Below the pieces are notes generated by a model, which saw only the letters and a list, made by a program, of their open reading frames with translations, was not told the DNA's origin and did no database searches. Shown here piece by piece: positions 22,643 to 30,838 of a stretch of DNA of 41,928 bases. A program made the position numbers and the translations under genes. Source of the DNA: Dysgonomonas sp. UBA7710 (GTDB taxonomy: Bacteria; Bacteroidota; Bacteroidia; Bacteroidales; Dysgonomonadaceae); NCBI RefSeq assembly GCF_002482385.1, contig NZ_DLFW01000001.1:36362-78289 (forward strand), written 5' to 3'. The first letter of the stretch is position 1. Each line of letters opens with the position of its first letter.

Positions 22643-23287
22643 ATGTTGTTTGTACCGGTGATTGACGTGGCAGATGCCAGTAATTGTGCAAGTATAACAG
22701 AATGCATGCAGAAAGTCCCTGAACATGAGATATCCTGCGTAAATTGGCCGGAACTTTACCCGTCTAAGCCAAAAACTGCATTCAAGATAGCTCATAACGG
22801 AACACATCTGTTCCTTCAATTCTTTGTTGAAGAAAATGAAATTCTGGCTGAAGCGAGTGAAGATAACGGCCCTGTCTGGAAAGATTCATGCGTCGAGTTT
22901 TTTATATCATTCGGGGACTCTCTCCATTATTACAATCTGGAAATGTCCTGTATCGGCAAAGTGCTCTTAGGGTATAGGAAAGACAAGGCCGATTCTGTAC
23001 ATGCTGCTCCGGCATTATTATCTTCGGTAAAACGGTATCCGAGCTTGGGTACGGAGCCCTTCGGAAAGAGGCAGGGAGATTTTAAGTGGAATATGTTGGT
23101 CGTTGTTCCGGTTTCGGTCTATTGGCAATCCGGATTGGAAACATTCAGCGGAGTAAAAGCACGTGGGAATTTTTATAAATGCGGAGATAACCTGACTCTC
23201 CCGCACTTTCTTTCATGGAGTCCGGTCAGGACAGAAACGCCAAATTTTCACATGCCTTTATATTTCGGGGATATACAATTTGAATGA
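22643..23287 (+). CDS. CBM9-like carbohydrate-binding family protein without signal peptide
   Basis: The 214-residue protein resembles the CBM9/DOMON-like domains of Bacteroidota. Visible features are an aromatic-rich opening (ISCVNWPELYPSKPKTAFKIAHNGTHLFLQFFVEE), the VWKDSCVEFFISF strand typical of CBM9 family 1-like proteins, YYNLEMSCIGKVLLGYRK, and the closing PNFHMPLYFGDIQFE. It lacks a signal peptide and a catalytic domain, so its ligand and location are unclear; it may act on cytoplasmic sugars. It follows engB closely and might be co-transcribed. Confidence 0.82.
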   Translation: MLFVPVIDVADASNCASITECMQKVPEHEISCVNWPELYPSKPKTAFKIAHNGTHLFLQFFVEENEILAEASEDNGPVWKDSCVEFFISFGDSLHYYNLEMSCIGKVLLGYRKDKADSVHAAPALLSSVKRYPSLGTEPFGKRQGDFKWNMLVVVPVSVYWQSGLETFSGVKARGNFYKCGDNLTLPHFLSWSPVRTETPNFHMPLYFGDIQFE

Positions 23288-23356
23288 AAATATATAAATA
23301 GAGCTAACCGCCAAATTCAGAGGGAGATATCGTTTTTATTTTTATGTTAAAAAAGC

Positions 23357-23386
23357 TTTCGTGGAATAGATTTTTTTTTATCTTTG
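23357..23386 (+). promoter_or_regulatory. Promoter of the DUF47-Pit operon
   Basis: TTTC (23357-23360), 18 bases, then TATCTTTG (23379-23386) fit the Bacteroidota promoter. The leader of about 55 bases contains GGAGT and ACTCC words that could form a small hairpin. Confidence 0.6.
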
Positions 23387-23448
23387 CATGCGTTTGGAGT
23401 TGCATTCTTCTTGTACTCCTTTTCAAATATGGATATATTTAAATTTTT

Positions 23449-24096
23449 ATGAAAAATAATTTCTTCGATAGGTTTAAACCTAAAGAAAACAAGTTCTTTC
23501 CGCTAATGAGCGAGATGGCCCAGGTGATTCTGGCCGCGTCTGACCTGATTATCGAATGCGTTCAGGTGACTAGCCACAATGATGCTGTAGAATACTACAA
23601 GAAAATCAAAGAACAGGAACGCAAAGCAGACGCTATCCAAAACAAAATTTTTGAAGAGTTGAATGAAACGTTTATCACTCCGTTCGACAGGGAAGATATT
23701 AACCATCTTTCGGCAACAATGGATGATGTAACTGATTTGATCAACAGTTGTGCAAAACGCATTATGCTTTACAGCCCGAAAGTAATGCCCGAGGCTGCAA
23801 CCCGTTTAGCCATGTTTGTGCGCGAATCAGCCGGTTTTCTGGTTCAGGCAATCGATGAGCTGGATATCCTGAAGAAGAGTACGACCAAGATTAAAGAATA
23901 TTGCGAACAATTAGGCGTTATTGAGAAAAAGGCGGATGATGTGTATGAGCATTTCCTCATCGACCTGTTTGAGAATGAAACAGATGCCATCGAAGTTATA
24001 AAACTTAAAGATATTCTCCACGAACTCGAACGGGCTACTGACGCCTCCGAAGCCGTCGGGAAGATTATTAAGACAATGATTGTTAAGTACTCATAA
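23449..24096 (+). CDS. DUF47 (PhoU-like) phosphate transport accessory protein
   Basis: The 215-residue all-helical protein belongs to the DUF47/PhoU-like family, predicted to form antiparallel helical bundles with metal-binding acidic clusters. The helices show EYYKKIKEQERKADAIQNKIFEELNETFITPFDREDI and a C-terminal LKDILHELERATDASEAVGKII, both DUF47 signatures. Members are usually encoded beside Pit-type transporters and are thought to regulate phosphate uptake. Here the pit gene starts 11 bases after the stop. The exact mode of regulation is not established. Confidence 0.94.
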   Translation: MKNNFFDRFKPKENKFFPLMSEMAQVILAASDLIIECVQVTSHNDAVEYYKKIKEQERKADAIQNKIFEELNETFITPFDREDINHLSATMDDVTDLINSCAKRIMLYSPKVMPEAATRLAMFVRESAGFLVQAIDELDILKKSTTKIKEYCEQLGVIEKKADDVYEHFLIDLFENETDAIEVIKLKDILHELERATDASEAVGKIIKTMIVKYS

Positions 24097-24107
24097 TCAA
24101 CGTAGAA

Positions 24108-25145
24108 ATGACATTACTGATAATAATTATTGTTTTAGCCATTATTTTCGATTTTATCAATGGATTCCACGATGCGGCTAACTCAATAGCTACAGTCGTA
24201 TCCACAAAAGTTCTTACCCCCACCCAAGCCGTTATCTGGGCTGCATTCTTCAACTTTGTTGCTTATTTTATCGCCAAATTTATTATCGGAGGTTTCGGTA
24301 TAGCCGATACTGTTTCGAAGACCGTGGATATGAGTTTTATATCCAATCCTTCGCATGTTATTATTGCGGGGCTGGTAGCTGCTATCACCTGGAATCTGAT
24401 TACATGGTGGCTGGGTATACCTTCGTCTTCATCACATACACTTATCGGCGGATTCGCCGGAGCCGGTATTGCCGCTTCGGGTTTTCAGGCTGTGCATGCA
24501 GGGGTGATAGGCGTTATAGCATTGTTTATTGTTGTGGCTCCACTAATAGGTATGGTTGGTGGTAATTTTATTACATTGCTGACACTCCATCTGGTGAAAA
24601 AGGTTAAACCGAACAAAGCCGACCGGTGGTTTAAAAGACTGCAACTTATATCTTCTGCATTACTTAGTATAGGACACGGTCTTAATGACTCGCAAAAAGT
24701 CATGGGTATAATTGCCGCAGCGTTGATTGCATTCTCCCAAACGAATGTTGATGTGCATCCATGGTTACAAATGAGCTCGATGGCAGATATGCACGATTGG
24801 GTTCCTTTGGTTTGTTTTACGGCAATAGCAGTCGGTACCATGTGTGGAGGATGGAAGATAATGAAAACAATGGGTAACCGTATCACCAAAATTACACCGA
24901 TAGAGGGTTTTTGTGCCCAGTCGGCAGGTGCACTGACATTGTTTATCACCGAAGTATTGCATGTGCCGGTGAGTACAACACATGTAATCACCGGTAGTAT
25001 TATCGGAGTAGGTTCCATAAAACGCCTTTCGGCTGTGCGCTGGGGAGTGACAAAAGACTTGCTTGTGGCCTGGATTCTGACTATTCCGGTGAGTGCGGTT
25101 ATGGCTATGCTCTTTTATTACGGGCTGGGGCTGTTTATTGCATAG
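24108..25145 (+). CDS. PiT family inorganic phosphate transporter
   Basis: This is an inner-membrane low-affinity phosphate carrier of the PHO4/PiT family, driven by H+ or Na+. The 345-residue protein has about ten membrane segments and the two inverted PHO4 signatures: GFHDAANSIATVVSTKVLTP near the N terminus (about 19-38) and GHGLNDSQKVMGII (about 188-201). A second half-repeat contains VPVSTTHVITGSIIGVG. It follows the DUF47 gene in a two-gene operon, a conserved arrangement. Confidence 0.95.
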   Translation: MTLLIIIIVLAIIFDFINGFHDAANSIATVVSTKVLTPTQAVIWAAFFNFVAYFIAKFIIGGFGIADTVSKTVDMSFISNPSHVIIAGLVAAITWNLITWWLGIPSSSSHTLIGGFAGAGIAASGFQAVHAGVIGVIALFIVVAPLIGMVGGNFITLLTLHLVKKVKPNKADRWFKRLQLISSALLSIGHGLNDSQKVMGIIAAALIAFSQTNVDVHPWLQMSSMADMHDWVPLVCFTAIAVGTMCGGWKIMKTMGNRITKITPIEGFCAQSAGALTLFITEVLHVPVSTTHVITGSIIGVGSIKRLSAVRWGVTKDLLVAWILTIPVSAVMAMLFYYGLGLFIA

Positions 25146-25221
25146 TAAGCAGGCTTTACTTTGCCACAAAAGATATTAAGCCGGGATGCTCCATAAATAA
25201 AAAAAGATTATTAAAATATAC

Positions 25222-25245
25222 TTCAGAATTGCTTTATATTCTGAA
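25222..25245. promoter_or_regulatory. Inverted repeat overlapping the rpsA promoter
   Basis: A perfect 8-bp inverted repeat, TTCAGAAT (25222-25229) and ATTCTGAA (25238-25245), with an 8-base spacer, covers the -33 word and ends 6 bases before the -7 element of rpsA. It could be an operator, a remnant terminator of the Pit gene, or chance. Confidence 0.4.
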
Positions 25246-25259
25246 AAACAATATCTTTG
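25228..25259 (+). promoter_or_regulatory. Promoter of rpsA
   Basis: ATTG (25228-25231), 20 bases, then TATCTTTG (25252-25259). A GC-rich hairpin (TGC-CCG / CGG-GCA, 25257-25276) follows at the expected transcript start, in the 70-base leader. Confidence 0.62.
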
Positions 25260-25331
25260 CACCGCTTTTCGGAGCAAAAAATGTTTAACTTTTAATGATA
25301 CTGATCAGGACAGGCGCCAGATCGAATTTGA

Positions 25332-27137
25332 ATGATTGACAATTTAAAAAATGTACAGCCGGTTGTAGATTTCGACTGGGATGCGTACGAAAAAGGAGAC
25401 TCTTATACAGGTAAGAGCAAAGAAGAACTTGTAGAAACCTATGACCAGTCGCTGAATAAAGTAAACGACAAAGAAGTAGTCATGGGTAAAGTAACTGCTA
25501 TGAACAAACGCGAAGTCGTGGTTAATATCGGTTACAAATCAGATGGTGTTGTATCGATGAATGAATTCCGTTACAATCCTGATCTGAAAATTGGTGACGA
25601 AGTAGAAGTATACATCGAAAGCCAGGAAGATAAAAAAGGACAACTTATCCTTTCTCACAAAAAAGCGCGTGCTACACGTTCTTGGGATCGTGTTAACGAG
25701 GCTCTTGAAAAAGATGAAATCATCAAAGGTTACATCAAATGTCGTACTAAGGGCGGTATGATCGTTGACGTATTCGGTATTGAAGCATTCTTGCCGGGTT
25801 CTCAGATCGACGTGAAACCTATCCGCGACTACGATGTATTCGTTGGTAAGACAATGGAATTCAAAGTTGTTAAGATCAACCACGAATTCAAAAATGTTGT
25901 TGTTTCACACAAAGCCCTTATCGAAGCTGAACTTGAACAACAGAAGAAAGATATTATTTCGAAACTTGAAAAAGGTCAGGTACTTGAAGGTACAGTTAAG
26001 AACATCACATCATATGGTGTATTTATCGACCTTGGCGGCGTAGACGGACTTATCCACATTACAGACCTTTCCTGGGGACGTGTTCAACATCCGGAAGAAG
26101 TGGTTAAACTGGATGAGAAAATAAACGTTGTTATCCTTGACTTCGACGATGATAAAAAACGTATCGCTCTCGGCTTGAAACAGCTTACTCCTCATCCTTG
26201 GGATGCTCTTAGCGCTGAACTTAAAGTTGGTGATAAGGTGAAAGGTAAAGTTGTGGTTATGGCTGATTACGGTGCATTTATCGAAATCGCTCCGGGCGTA
26301 GAAGGTTTGATCCACGTTTCAGAAATGAGCTGGGCGCAACACCTGCGTAGTGCACAGGACTTTATGAAAGTTGGCGATGAAGTAGAAGCAGTAGTGCTTA
26401 CTCTTGACCGTGACGAGCGTAAAATGTCTCTTGGTATCAAACAATTGAAACCGGATCCATGGGAAAATATCGAAGAAAAATATCCTGTGGGAAGCAAGCA
26501 TACAGCTAAAGTTCGCAACTTCACTAATTTCGGTGTATTTGCTGAAATAGAAGAAGGTGTGGACGGACTTATCCATATTTCAGACCTTTCCTGGACTAAG
26601 AAGATCAAACACCCTAGCGAAGTAACTGCTATCGGTGCTGATATCGAAGTACAGGTACTTGAAATCGATAAAGAAAACCGTCGTTTAAGCCTTGGTCACA
26701 AACAACTTGAAGAAAATCCTTGGGATGTATTCGAAACTATATTTACTGTAGGTTCTGTACATGAAGGAACAGTTGTTGAAATGGTTGACAAAGGTGCTGT
26801 AATCTCTCTTCCTTATGGTGTAGAAGGTTTTGCAACGCCAAAACACTTAGTGAAAGAAGATGGTTCTCAAGCGAAAGTAGATGAGAAATTAGACTTCAAA
26901 GTAATCGAATTCAACAAGGACTCTAAACGTATTATCGTTTCTCATAGCCGTGTATTCGAAGACGAAAAACCGGAAGCTAAGGAAGCTGCAGCTGAAAAGA
27001 AGGCCAGAAAAACAGCGAAGAAAGAAAAAGACGAAACAGTGAGTCAATCCTCTAATATGGAAAAAACCACATTAGGAGATATTGAAGAACTGGCAGCTCT
27101 TAAAGAAAAACTTTCAGGTGGAAGCGATGCTAAATAA
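25332..27137 (+). CDS. rpsA: 30S ribosomal protein S1
   Basis: S1 binds mRNA on the 30S subunit and promotes initiation. Six S1/OB-fold repeats can be counted at about 46-115, 130-198, 215-284, 300-370, 387-457 and 474-540. Repeats 3-5 contain the G(V/A)FI or GVFAE...GVDGLIHISDLSW core. Repeats 1 and 2 are diverged, as in ribosome-bound S1. A Lys/Glu-rich tail (about 541-601) ends the 601-residue protein. Codon use is strongly biased to GCT, CTT, CGT and AAA, as for a highly expressed gene. It has its own promoter and a strong terminator. As many Bacteroidota mRNAs lack Shine-Dalgarno sites, S1 may matter more here for mRNA binding; that is inference. Confidence 0.97.
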   Translation: MIDNLKNVQPVVDFDWDAYEKGDSYTGKSKEELVETYDQSLNKVNDKEVVMGKVTAMNKREVVVNIGYKSDGVVSMNEFRYNPDLKIGDEVEVYIESQEDKKGQLILSHKKARATRSWDRVNEALEKDEIIKGYIKCRTKGGMIVDVFGIEAFLPGSQIDVKPIRDYDVFVGKTMEFKVVKINHEFKNVVVSHKALIEAELEQQKKDIISKLEKGQVLEGTVKNITSYGVFIDLGGVDGLIHITDLSWGRVQHPEEVVKLDEKINVVILDFDDDKKRIALGLKQLTPHPWDALSAELKVGDKVKGKVVVMADYGAFIEIAPGVEGLIHVSEMSWAQHLRSAQDFMKVGDEVEAVVLTLDRDERKMSLGIKQLKPDPWENIEEKYPVGSKHTAKVRNFTNFGVFAEIEEGVDGLIHISDLSWTKKIKHPSEVTAIGADIEVQVLEIDKENRRLSLGHKQLEENPWDVFETIFTVGSVHEGTVVEMVDKGAVISLPYGVEGFATPKHLVKEDGSQAKVDEKLDFKVIEFNKDSKRIIVSHSRVFEDEKPEAKEAAAEKKARKTAKKEKDETVSQSSNMEKTTLGDIEELAALKEKLSGGSDAK

Positions 27138-27161
27138 GGATTAAAGATCTTTTATAATAGA

Positions 27162-27199
27162 ATAGGGGACGGCTTGTAAAAGTCGTCCCCTATCTTTTT
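27162..27199 (+). terminator. Terminator after rpsA
   Basis: A 14-bp stem (27162-27175 with 27180-27193, one G-U) with a GTAA loop is followed by CTTTTTG. It starts 25 bases after the rpsA stop. Confidence 0.92.
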
Positions 27200-27265
27200 G
27201 TTTATATAGTATTACTTATTAATTTTATGTATATTTATAAACAGTATTCACTAAAGAATAATATT

Positions 27266-27502
27266 ATGGATGAGCTGGTAACTGTAAAAACATCTGATTT
27301 TGAGGCTGATCTGGCTATCGCAAAATCATATTTGATAGATAATGGCATAGATTGTGTCGTTAATGGGGAATATATCACAATTTCTTTACCGGAGGGGGGA
27401 GGAGCAAGGTTGCAGGTGATGTCAGGAGATTATAATCGTGCAATAGAATTGCTCATTAAAGGAGGATTTGCAAAGCGTGAGGATTATGACTTCCGGGAAT
27501 GA
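27266..27502 (+). CDS. DUF2007 domain protein, 78 aa (paralogue 1)
   Basis: This small protein is of the DUF2007 ('putative signal transducing protein') type: beta-alpha-beta, with VTVKTSDFEADLAIAKSYLIDNGID, a short strand, then ARLQV and AIELLIKGGF. I start at ATG 27266 (MDELVTVK) because it aligns with the start of the paralogue at 29283. The longer in-frame start at 27227 adds 13 unrelated residues. Its function is unknown. It lies between the rpsA terminator and a shared bidirectional terminator facing katA. No clear -7 element was found, so it may depend on read-through from rpsA. Confidence 0.82.
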   Translation: MDELVTVKTSDFEADLAIAKSYLIDNGIDCVVNGEYITISLPEGGGARLQVMSGDYNRAIELLIKGGFAKREDYDFRE

Positions 27503-27520
27503 ATTATTTTATAATAAAGT

Positions 27521-27556
27521 AAGGCGGCCATTTATATTAAATGGCCGCCTTTTTTG
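27521..27556. terminator. Bidirectional terminator between DUF2007 gene 1 and katA
   Basis: A 14-bp perfect stem (27521-27534 with 27538-27551) with a TAT loop and TTTTT after it. The convergent katA stop is at 27569. Confidence 0.93.
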
Positions 27557-27568
27557 CTGATAATATAG

Positions 27569-29074
27569 TTAATTGGTAGTAGCCTTTACCCTCTCTTCCT
27601 GGCTCATTGCGGCCAGATTTTTTACCTTCGCAATATCTAGTTCCAGACCTTCAGCAACACGTGTCCCGTATTCCGGATGCGCTTTATAGAATATGGCGCA
27701 TTGACGGTATTGTATACGTTGTTGCGCATTTTTGATATGCCCTACTATATTGCTTATGAGATTGCTTCTGTCATAATCCGACATGGCGCGTGAGTATAAT
27801 GCCCCGGCTTGTACAAAATCGATATCTCCCAATGGATATTCGTGACGTGCCGCCATTCCCTGCACGTCAATTGCAGGAGGAGTGAATTTTGCATCCGGTG
27901 CGGGCCCGTTGAATGAATTAGGATAATAATTAGGAGCGCTGCTCTGGCTGCCTGTATTCATATTTCCGTCACGTTGATAATTGTGCATAGGGCATTTAGG
28001 AGCGTTTACAGGGAGCTGGTCGAAGTTTGTGCCCAGCCGGTGCCTCTGTGTATCCGGATAACTGAAAAGTCGAACCTGAAGCATCTTGTCGGGAGAAGAA
28101 GCTATGCCCGGCACGAAATTACTCGGAGAGAAGGCTGCTTGTTCTATTTCATTAAAGTAATTTTGGGGATTTCTGTTCAATACGAATTTACCTACAGGGA
28201 TAAGCGGGTAGTCGCTGTGGAACCATACCTTCGTAATATCGAAAGGGTCGAATTTATAGTTATCAGCTTCTTCCGGTTTCATGATCTGCACATAGGCAGT
28301 CCAGGAAGGAAAATCACCTTTCTCAATACTGTTAAACAGATCGCGTGTAGCGTAATCAGGGTCAGTTCCGGCCAGCTCGGTAGCTTGCTGGTCTGTCAGG
28401 TTTTTTATCCCCTGATCTGTTTTGAAATGCCATTTTACCCAAACATGCTCTCCTTTCTCATTGTACCACATATATGTGTGGCTCGAAAAACCATGCATGT
28501 GACGATAGCCGTCAGGCGTCCCTCTGTCGGAGAAAAGAATTGTAACCTGATGGATACTTTCCGGAGTGAGTGACAAGAAGTCCCAGAATGCATCCGCATC
28601 TTTCAGGTTGGAAAGCGGATTTCTTTTTTGCGTATGGATAAAATCGGGAAACTTTATACCGTCTCTGATAAAGAATGTAGGAGTATTATTACCTACCATA
28701 TCATAATTCCCCTGATTGGTATAAAACTTTAAAGCGAAACCGCGAGGGTCACGGGCAGTGTCGGCAGAGCCTTTTTCGCCTCCTACAGTGGAAAAACGCG
28801 CGAGCATCTCTGTCCTTTTACCTACTTGTGAGAGGAAATCGGCACAAGTGTACTTTGTCACGTCGTGTGTTACTTCAAAATAGCCGAATGCACCGGAACC
28901 TTTGGCATGTACAACTCTTTCGGGAATACGTTCCCTATCGAAATGAGCCAGTTTTTCTACGGTATGTACATCAGACAGCAAAGTCATCGTGTGTTTTTGG
29001 GTAGTGATGGAGGCCTGGTCATTGTCTACGGGATTCCCCTGATTTGTAGTTAAAATCTTTTTGTTTTCTTCCAT
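27569..29074 (-). CDS. katA: Monofunctional haem catalase (small-subunit clade)
   Basis: The enzyme converts two hydrogen peroxide molecules to water and oxygen in the cytoplasm. The 501-residue length fits small-subunit catalases. The distal His56 lies in RVVHAKGSGAFGYFEVT, Asn129 in VGNNTPTFF, and the haem-ligand Tyr339 in RLFSYPDTQRHRLG. DPRGFALKFYT is also conserved. All catalytic residues are present. No signal peptide is seen. The gene is divergent from DUF2007 gene 2 and convergent with DUF2007 gene 1. No exact minus-strand TAnnTTTG element was found in the 208-base divergent region; an oxidative-stress regulator site there is possible but was not identified. Confidence 0.98.
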   Translation of the reverse strand: MEENKKILTTNQGNPVDNDQASITTQKHTMTLLSDVHTVEKLAHFDRERIPERVVHAKGSGAFGYFEVTHDVTKYTCADFLSQVGKRTEMLARFSTVGGEKGSADTARDPRGFALKFYTNQGNYDMVGNNTPTFFIRDGIKFPDFIHTQKRNPLSNLKDADAFWDFLSLTPESIHQVTILFSDRGTPDGYRHMHGFSSHTYMWYNEKGEHVWVKWHFKTDQGIKNLTDQQATELAGTDPDYATRDLFNSIEKGDFPSWTAYVQIMKPEEADNYKFDPFDITKVWFHSDYPLIPVGKFVLNRNPQNYFNEIEQAAFSPSNFVPGIASSPDKMLQVRLFSYPDTQRHRLGTNFDQLPVNAPKCPMHNYQRDGNMNTGSQSSAPNYYPNSFNGPAPDAKFTPPAIDVQGMAARHEYPLGDIDFVQAGALYSRAMSDYDRSNLISNIVGHIKNAQQRIQYRQCAIFYKAHPEYGTRVAEGLELDIAKVKNLAAMSQEERVKATTN

Positions 29075-29227
29075 AATGTGGTGTGTTTAAAGTGGTATAT
29101 AAGTTAAAATTGCAGTTTGAGTCAGATATGTATAGATAGTCTTAATTATTAAAACAATTAGATCGGTTTTTTGTTTTAGTAATGCTGCAATATTTTCAGA
29201 TCATCGTTTAACAAAGGCAGATGATGG

Positions 29228-29259
29228 CTTGGATAAGTTACAGGTTATATGTATCTTTA
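29228..29259 (+). promoter_or_regulatory. Candidate promoter of DUF2007 gene 2
   Basis: CTTG (29228-29231), 20 bases, then TATCTTTA (29252-29259), one base off the -7 consensus. The start codon at 29283 is 23 bases on. Confidence 0.45.
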
Positions 29260-29282
29260 AGAACAACTAATTGTATAATGCT

Positions 29283-29579
29283 ATGGGCGAAATGATAACA
29301 ATAAAGACTTCAAATATTCCGGGGGAATTGGCTGTCGCGAAATCATATTTAGAAGATAATGATATCTATTGTTTTCTGAAGGATGAGTTGATAAATCAGG
29401 TTCATCCCTATGCCGTAGGCGGGATAAAACTACAGGTAAGGGAAGAGGATGCGAAACAAGCGATCAACCTTTTACTCGAAGGCGGCTTTGCCCGGAAAGA
29501 AGACTTCGAGATACCCCAATCTACCTTGTTTTTAGTAAAATGGTATGAGAAAATAGCTTCGTGGTTTGGGCGGAAATAA
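29283..29579 (+). CDS. DUF2007 domain protein, 98 aa (paralogue 2)
   Basis: It is similar to the protein at 27266-27502 along its first 78 residues: ITIKTSNIPGELAVAKSYLEDNDIY, then IKLQV and AINLLLEGGFARKEDFE. It has a C-terminal extension (STLFLVKWYEKIASWFGRK) that is amphipathic and may touch a membrane. I start at ATG 29283, which matches the paralogue start. The upstream TTG at 29271 adds four residues with no support. Function is unknown. It diverges from katA. Confidence 0.82.
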   Translation: MGEMITIKTSNIPGELAVAKSYLEDNDIYCFLKDELINQVHPYAVGGIKLQVREEDAKQAINLLLEGGFARKEDFEIPQSTLFLVKWYEKIASWFGRK

Positions 29580-29619
29580 AAAGTATTTTCGCTTCCGGTA
29601 GAGGATAACGGACAAAATA

Positions 29620-30816
29620 TTAGTTCCTTACCATTCCTTTGTATTCCGGGTCGTAATTTTGTATCCACCACTTATACATGAACACTGCGGTGATACAATA
29701 TATTCCGGCCTGTATCCACAACGCGATATATTCGAACCAGACGTCGGTAAGTGTCGCCCCCATTGTATTTATCTTTATAAAACCGTGAATACCCGGTGTA
29801 GATGGAGCTATATAGGCAATTGCCTTTATCGGCTCGGGGATTGCAGTCCATGGCCATGATATGCCCGAGATGAATATAAAGAGTACGCTGGTAAAAACAA
29901 ATAACATCATGCCGAATTCCCGTTGAGAACAGAAGTATGACAATGTCATTGCAAAGAATGTAGCAGCCAGCAAGAATGGCATCAGAAAAGCTGCAATGGT
30001 AAGGGGATCACCTATCTGGGGGAATTTGAAAATGTAAGGTATGACTCTCAGTACCCATACAGATATAAGCATATAAAGTGATGCATAACAGAAAGCTTTT
30101 CCGATAGTAAGTTTTACGGGATGAACGCTTTTGCCTTGCGCTGTATGAGAGGCAATAGTGAAACGTTTCTTGTCGTTGTGTGTACCAACTATTGTAGCTA
30201 TGCCTAATATAAGTGTCTGTTGTATAATCAATATTAAGATCGCCGGAACAAGGAAACTGGCAAAGCCGTTTTGCGGATTATACATCGTTACCCACTGGTT
30301 TTCTACTGTCTGACGTGTTGCGGCATCTTCTTCCTGACTGCCTCCGCCTGTTTCGGCAACCCGTATATCGGCTCCCATATCGAGGGATACCTCTGTTGCA
30401 CTTAAAAGCATAGCCTTATAAAACAGCAGGCTGCTCATATCGGAGAATACACTGATCTGTGTTTGTTGCTGCGTGTTTATATTTTTGCTGAAATCTCTCG
30501 GGATATACATGATGCCGTATGCCTCTTTCCTTCTCATGGCTTCCCGGGCTTCTTCCATATCAGTTGCATATCCGATAATCTTCACGTCAGCTGTGGCGTC
30601 AACTTTTCGTTTGAATTCGCGGGATAGGGCCGAGTTGGAATCGTCTACGACTACAACTTTGACTTCATGTGCAGTCTCGTTATTATATATAAAACTATAT
30701 AAAACAGGATAGGCGAGAGGCACAATGAAGAACAGGAGTATGACGGCTCCATCTTTGAAGACAACCTTTAGTTCATTGATCCAAACATAATATATATCGA
30801 GCAGTAATTTCTTCAT
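29620..30816 (-). CDS. ABC-2 type permease of an efflux operon (second permease)
   Basis: The 398-residue membrane protein has the YhhJ/YbhR-like plan: TM1 at about 22-42 (DGAVILLFFIVPLAYPVLYSF), a large extracytoplasmic domain (about 45-185) that includes VDDSNSALSREFKRKVDATADVKI, then five helices between about 190 and 385. It would form the inner-membrane channel with its neighbour (30839-32008). Together with HlyD and TolC it suggests a drug, lipid or other hydrophobic-compound exporter. It is the last gene of the operon, 22 bases after the other permease. No ATPase gene is in the window. Confidence 0.9.
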   Translation of the reverse strand: MKKLLLDIYYVWINELKVVFKDGAVILLFFIVPLAYPVLYSFIYNNETAHEVKVVVVDDSNSALSREFKRKVDATADVKIIGYATDMEEAREAMRRKEAYGIMYIPRDFSKNINTQQQTQISVFSDMSSLLFYKAMLLSATEVSLDMGADIRVAETGGGSQEEDAATRQTVENQWVTMYNPQNGFASFLVPAILILIIQQTLILGIATIVGTHNDKKRFTIASHTAQGKSVHPVKLTIGKAFCYASLYMLISVWVLRVIPYIFKFPQIGDPLTIAAFLMPFLLAATFFAMTLSYFCSQREFGMMLFVFTSVLFIFISGISWPWTAIPEPIKAIAYIAPSTPGIHGFIKINTMGATLTDVWFEYIALWIQAGIYCITAVFMYKWWIQNYDPEYKGMVRN

Positions 30817-30838
30817 GCTGTTTCTGATATTTTAAACC

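Noticed and set aside
27974..28573. 199-codon plus-strand frame within katA
   Set aside because: Antisense of the most conserved part of catalase; no domain and no start signal.
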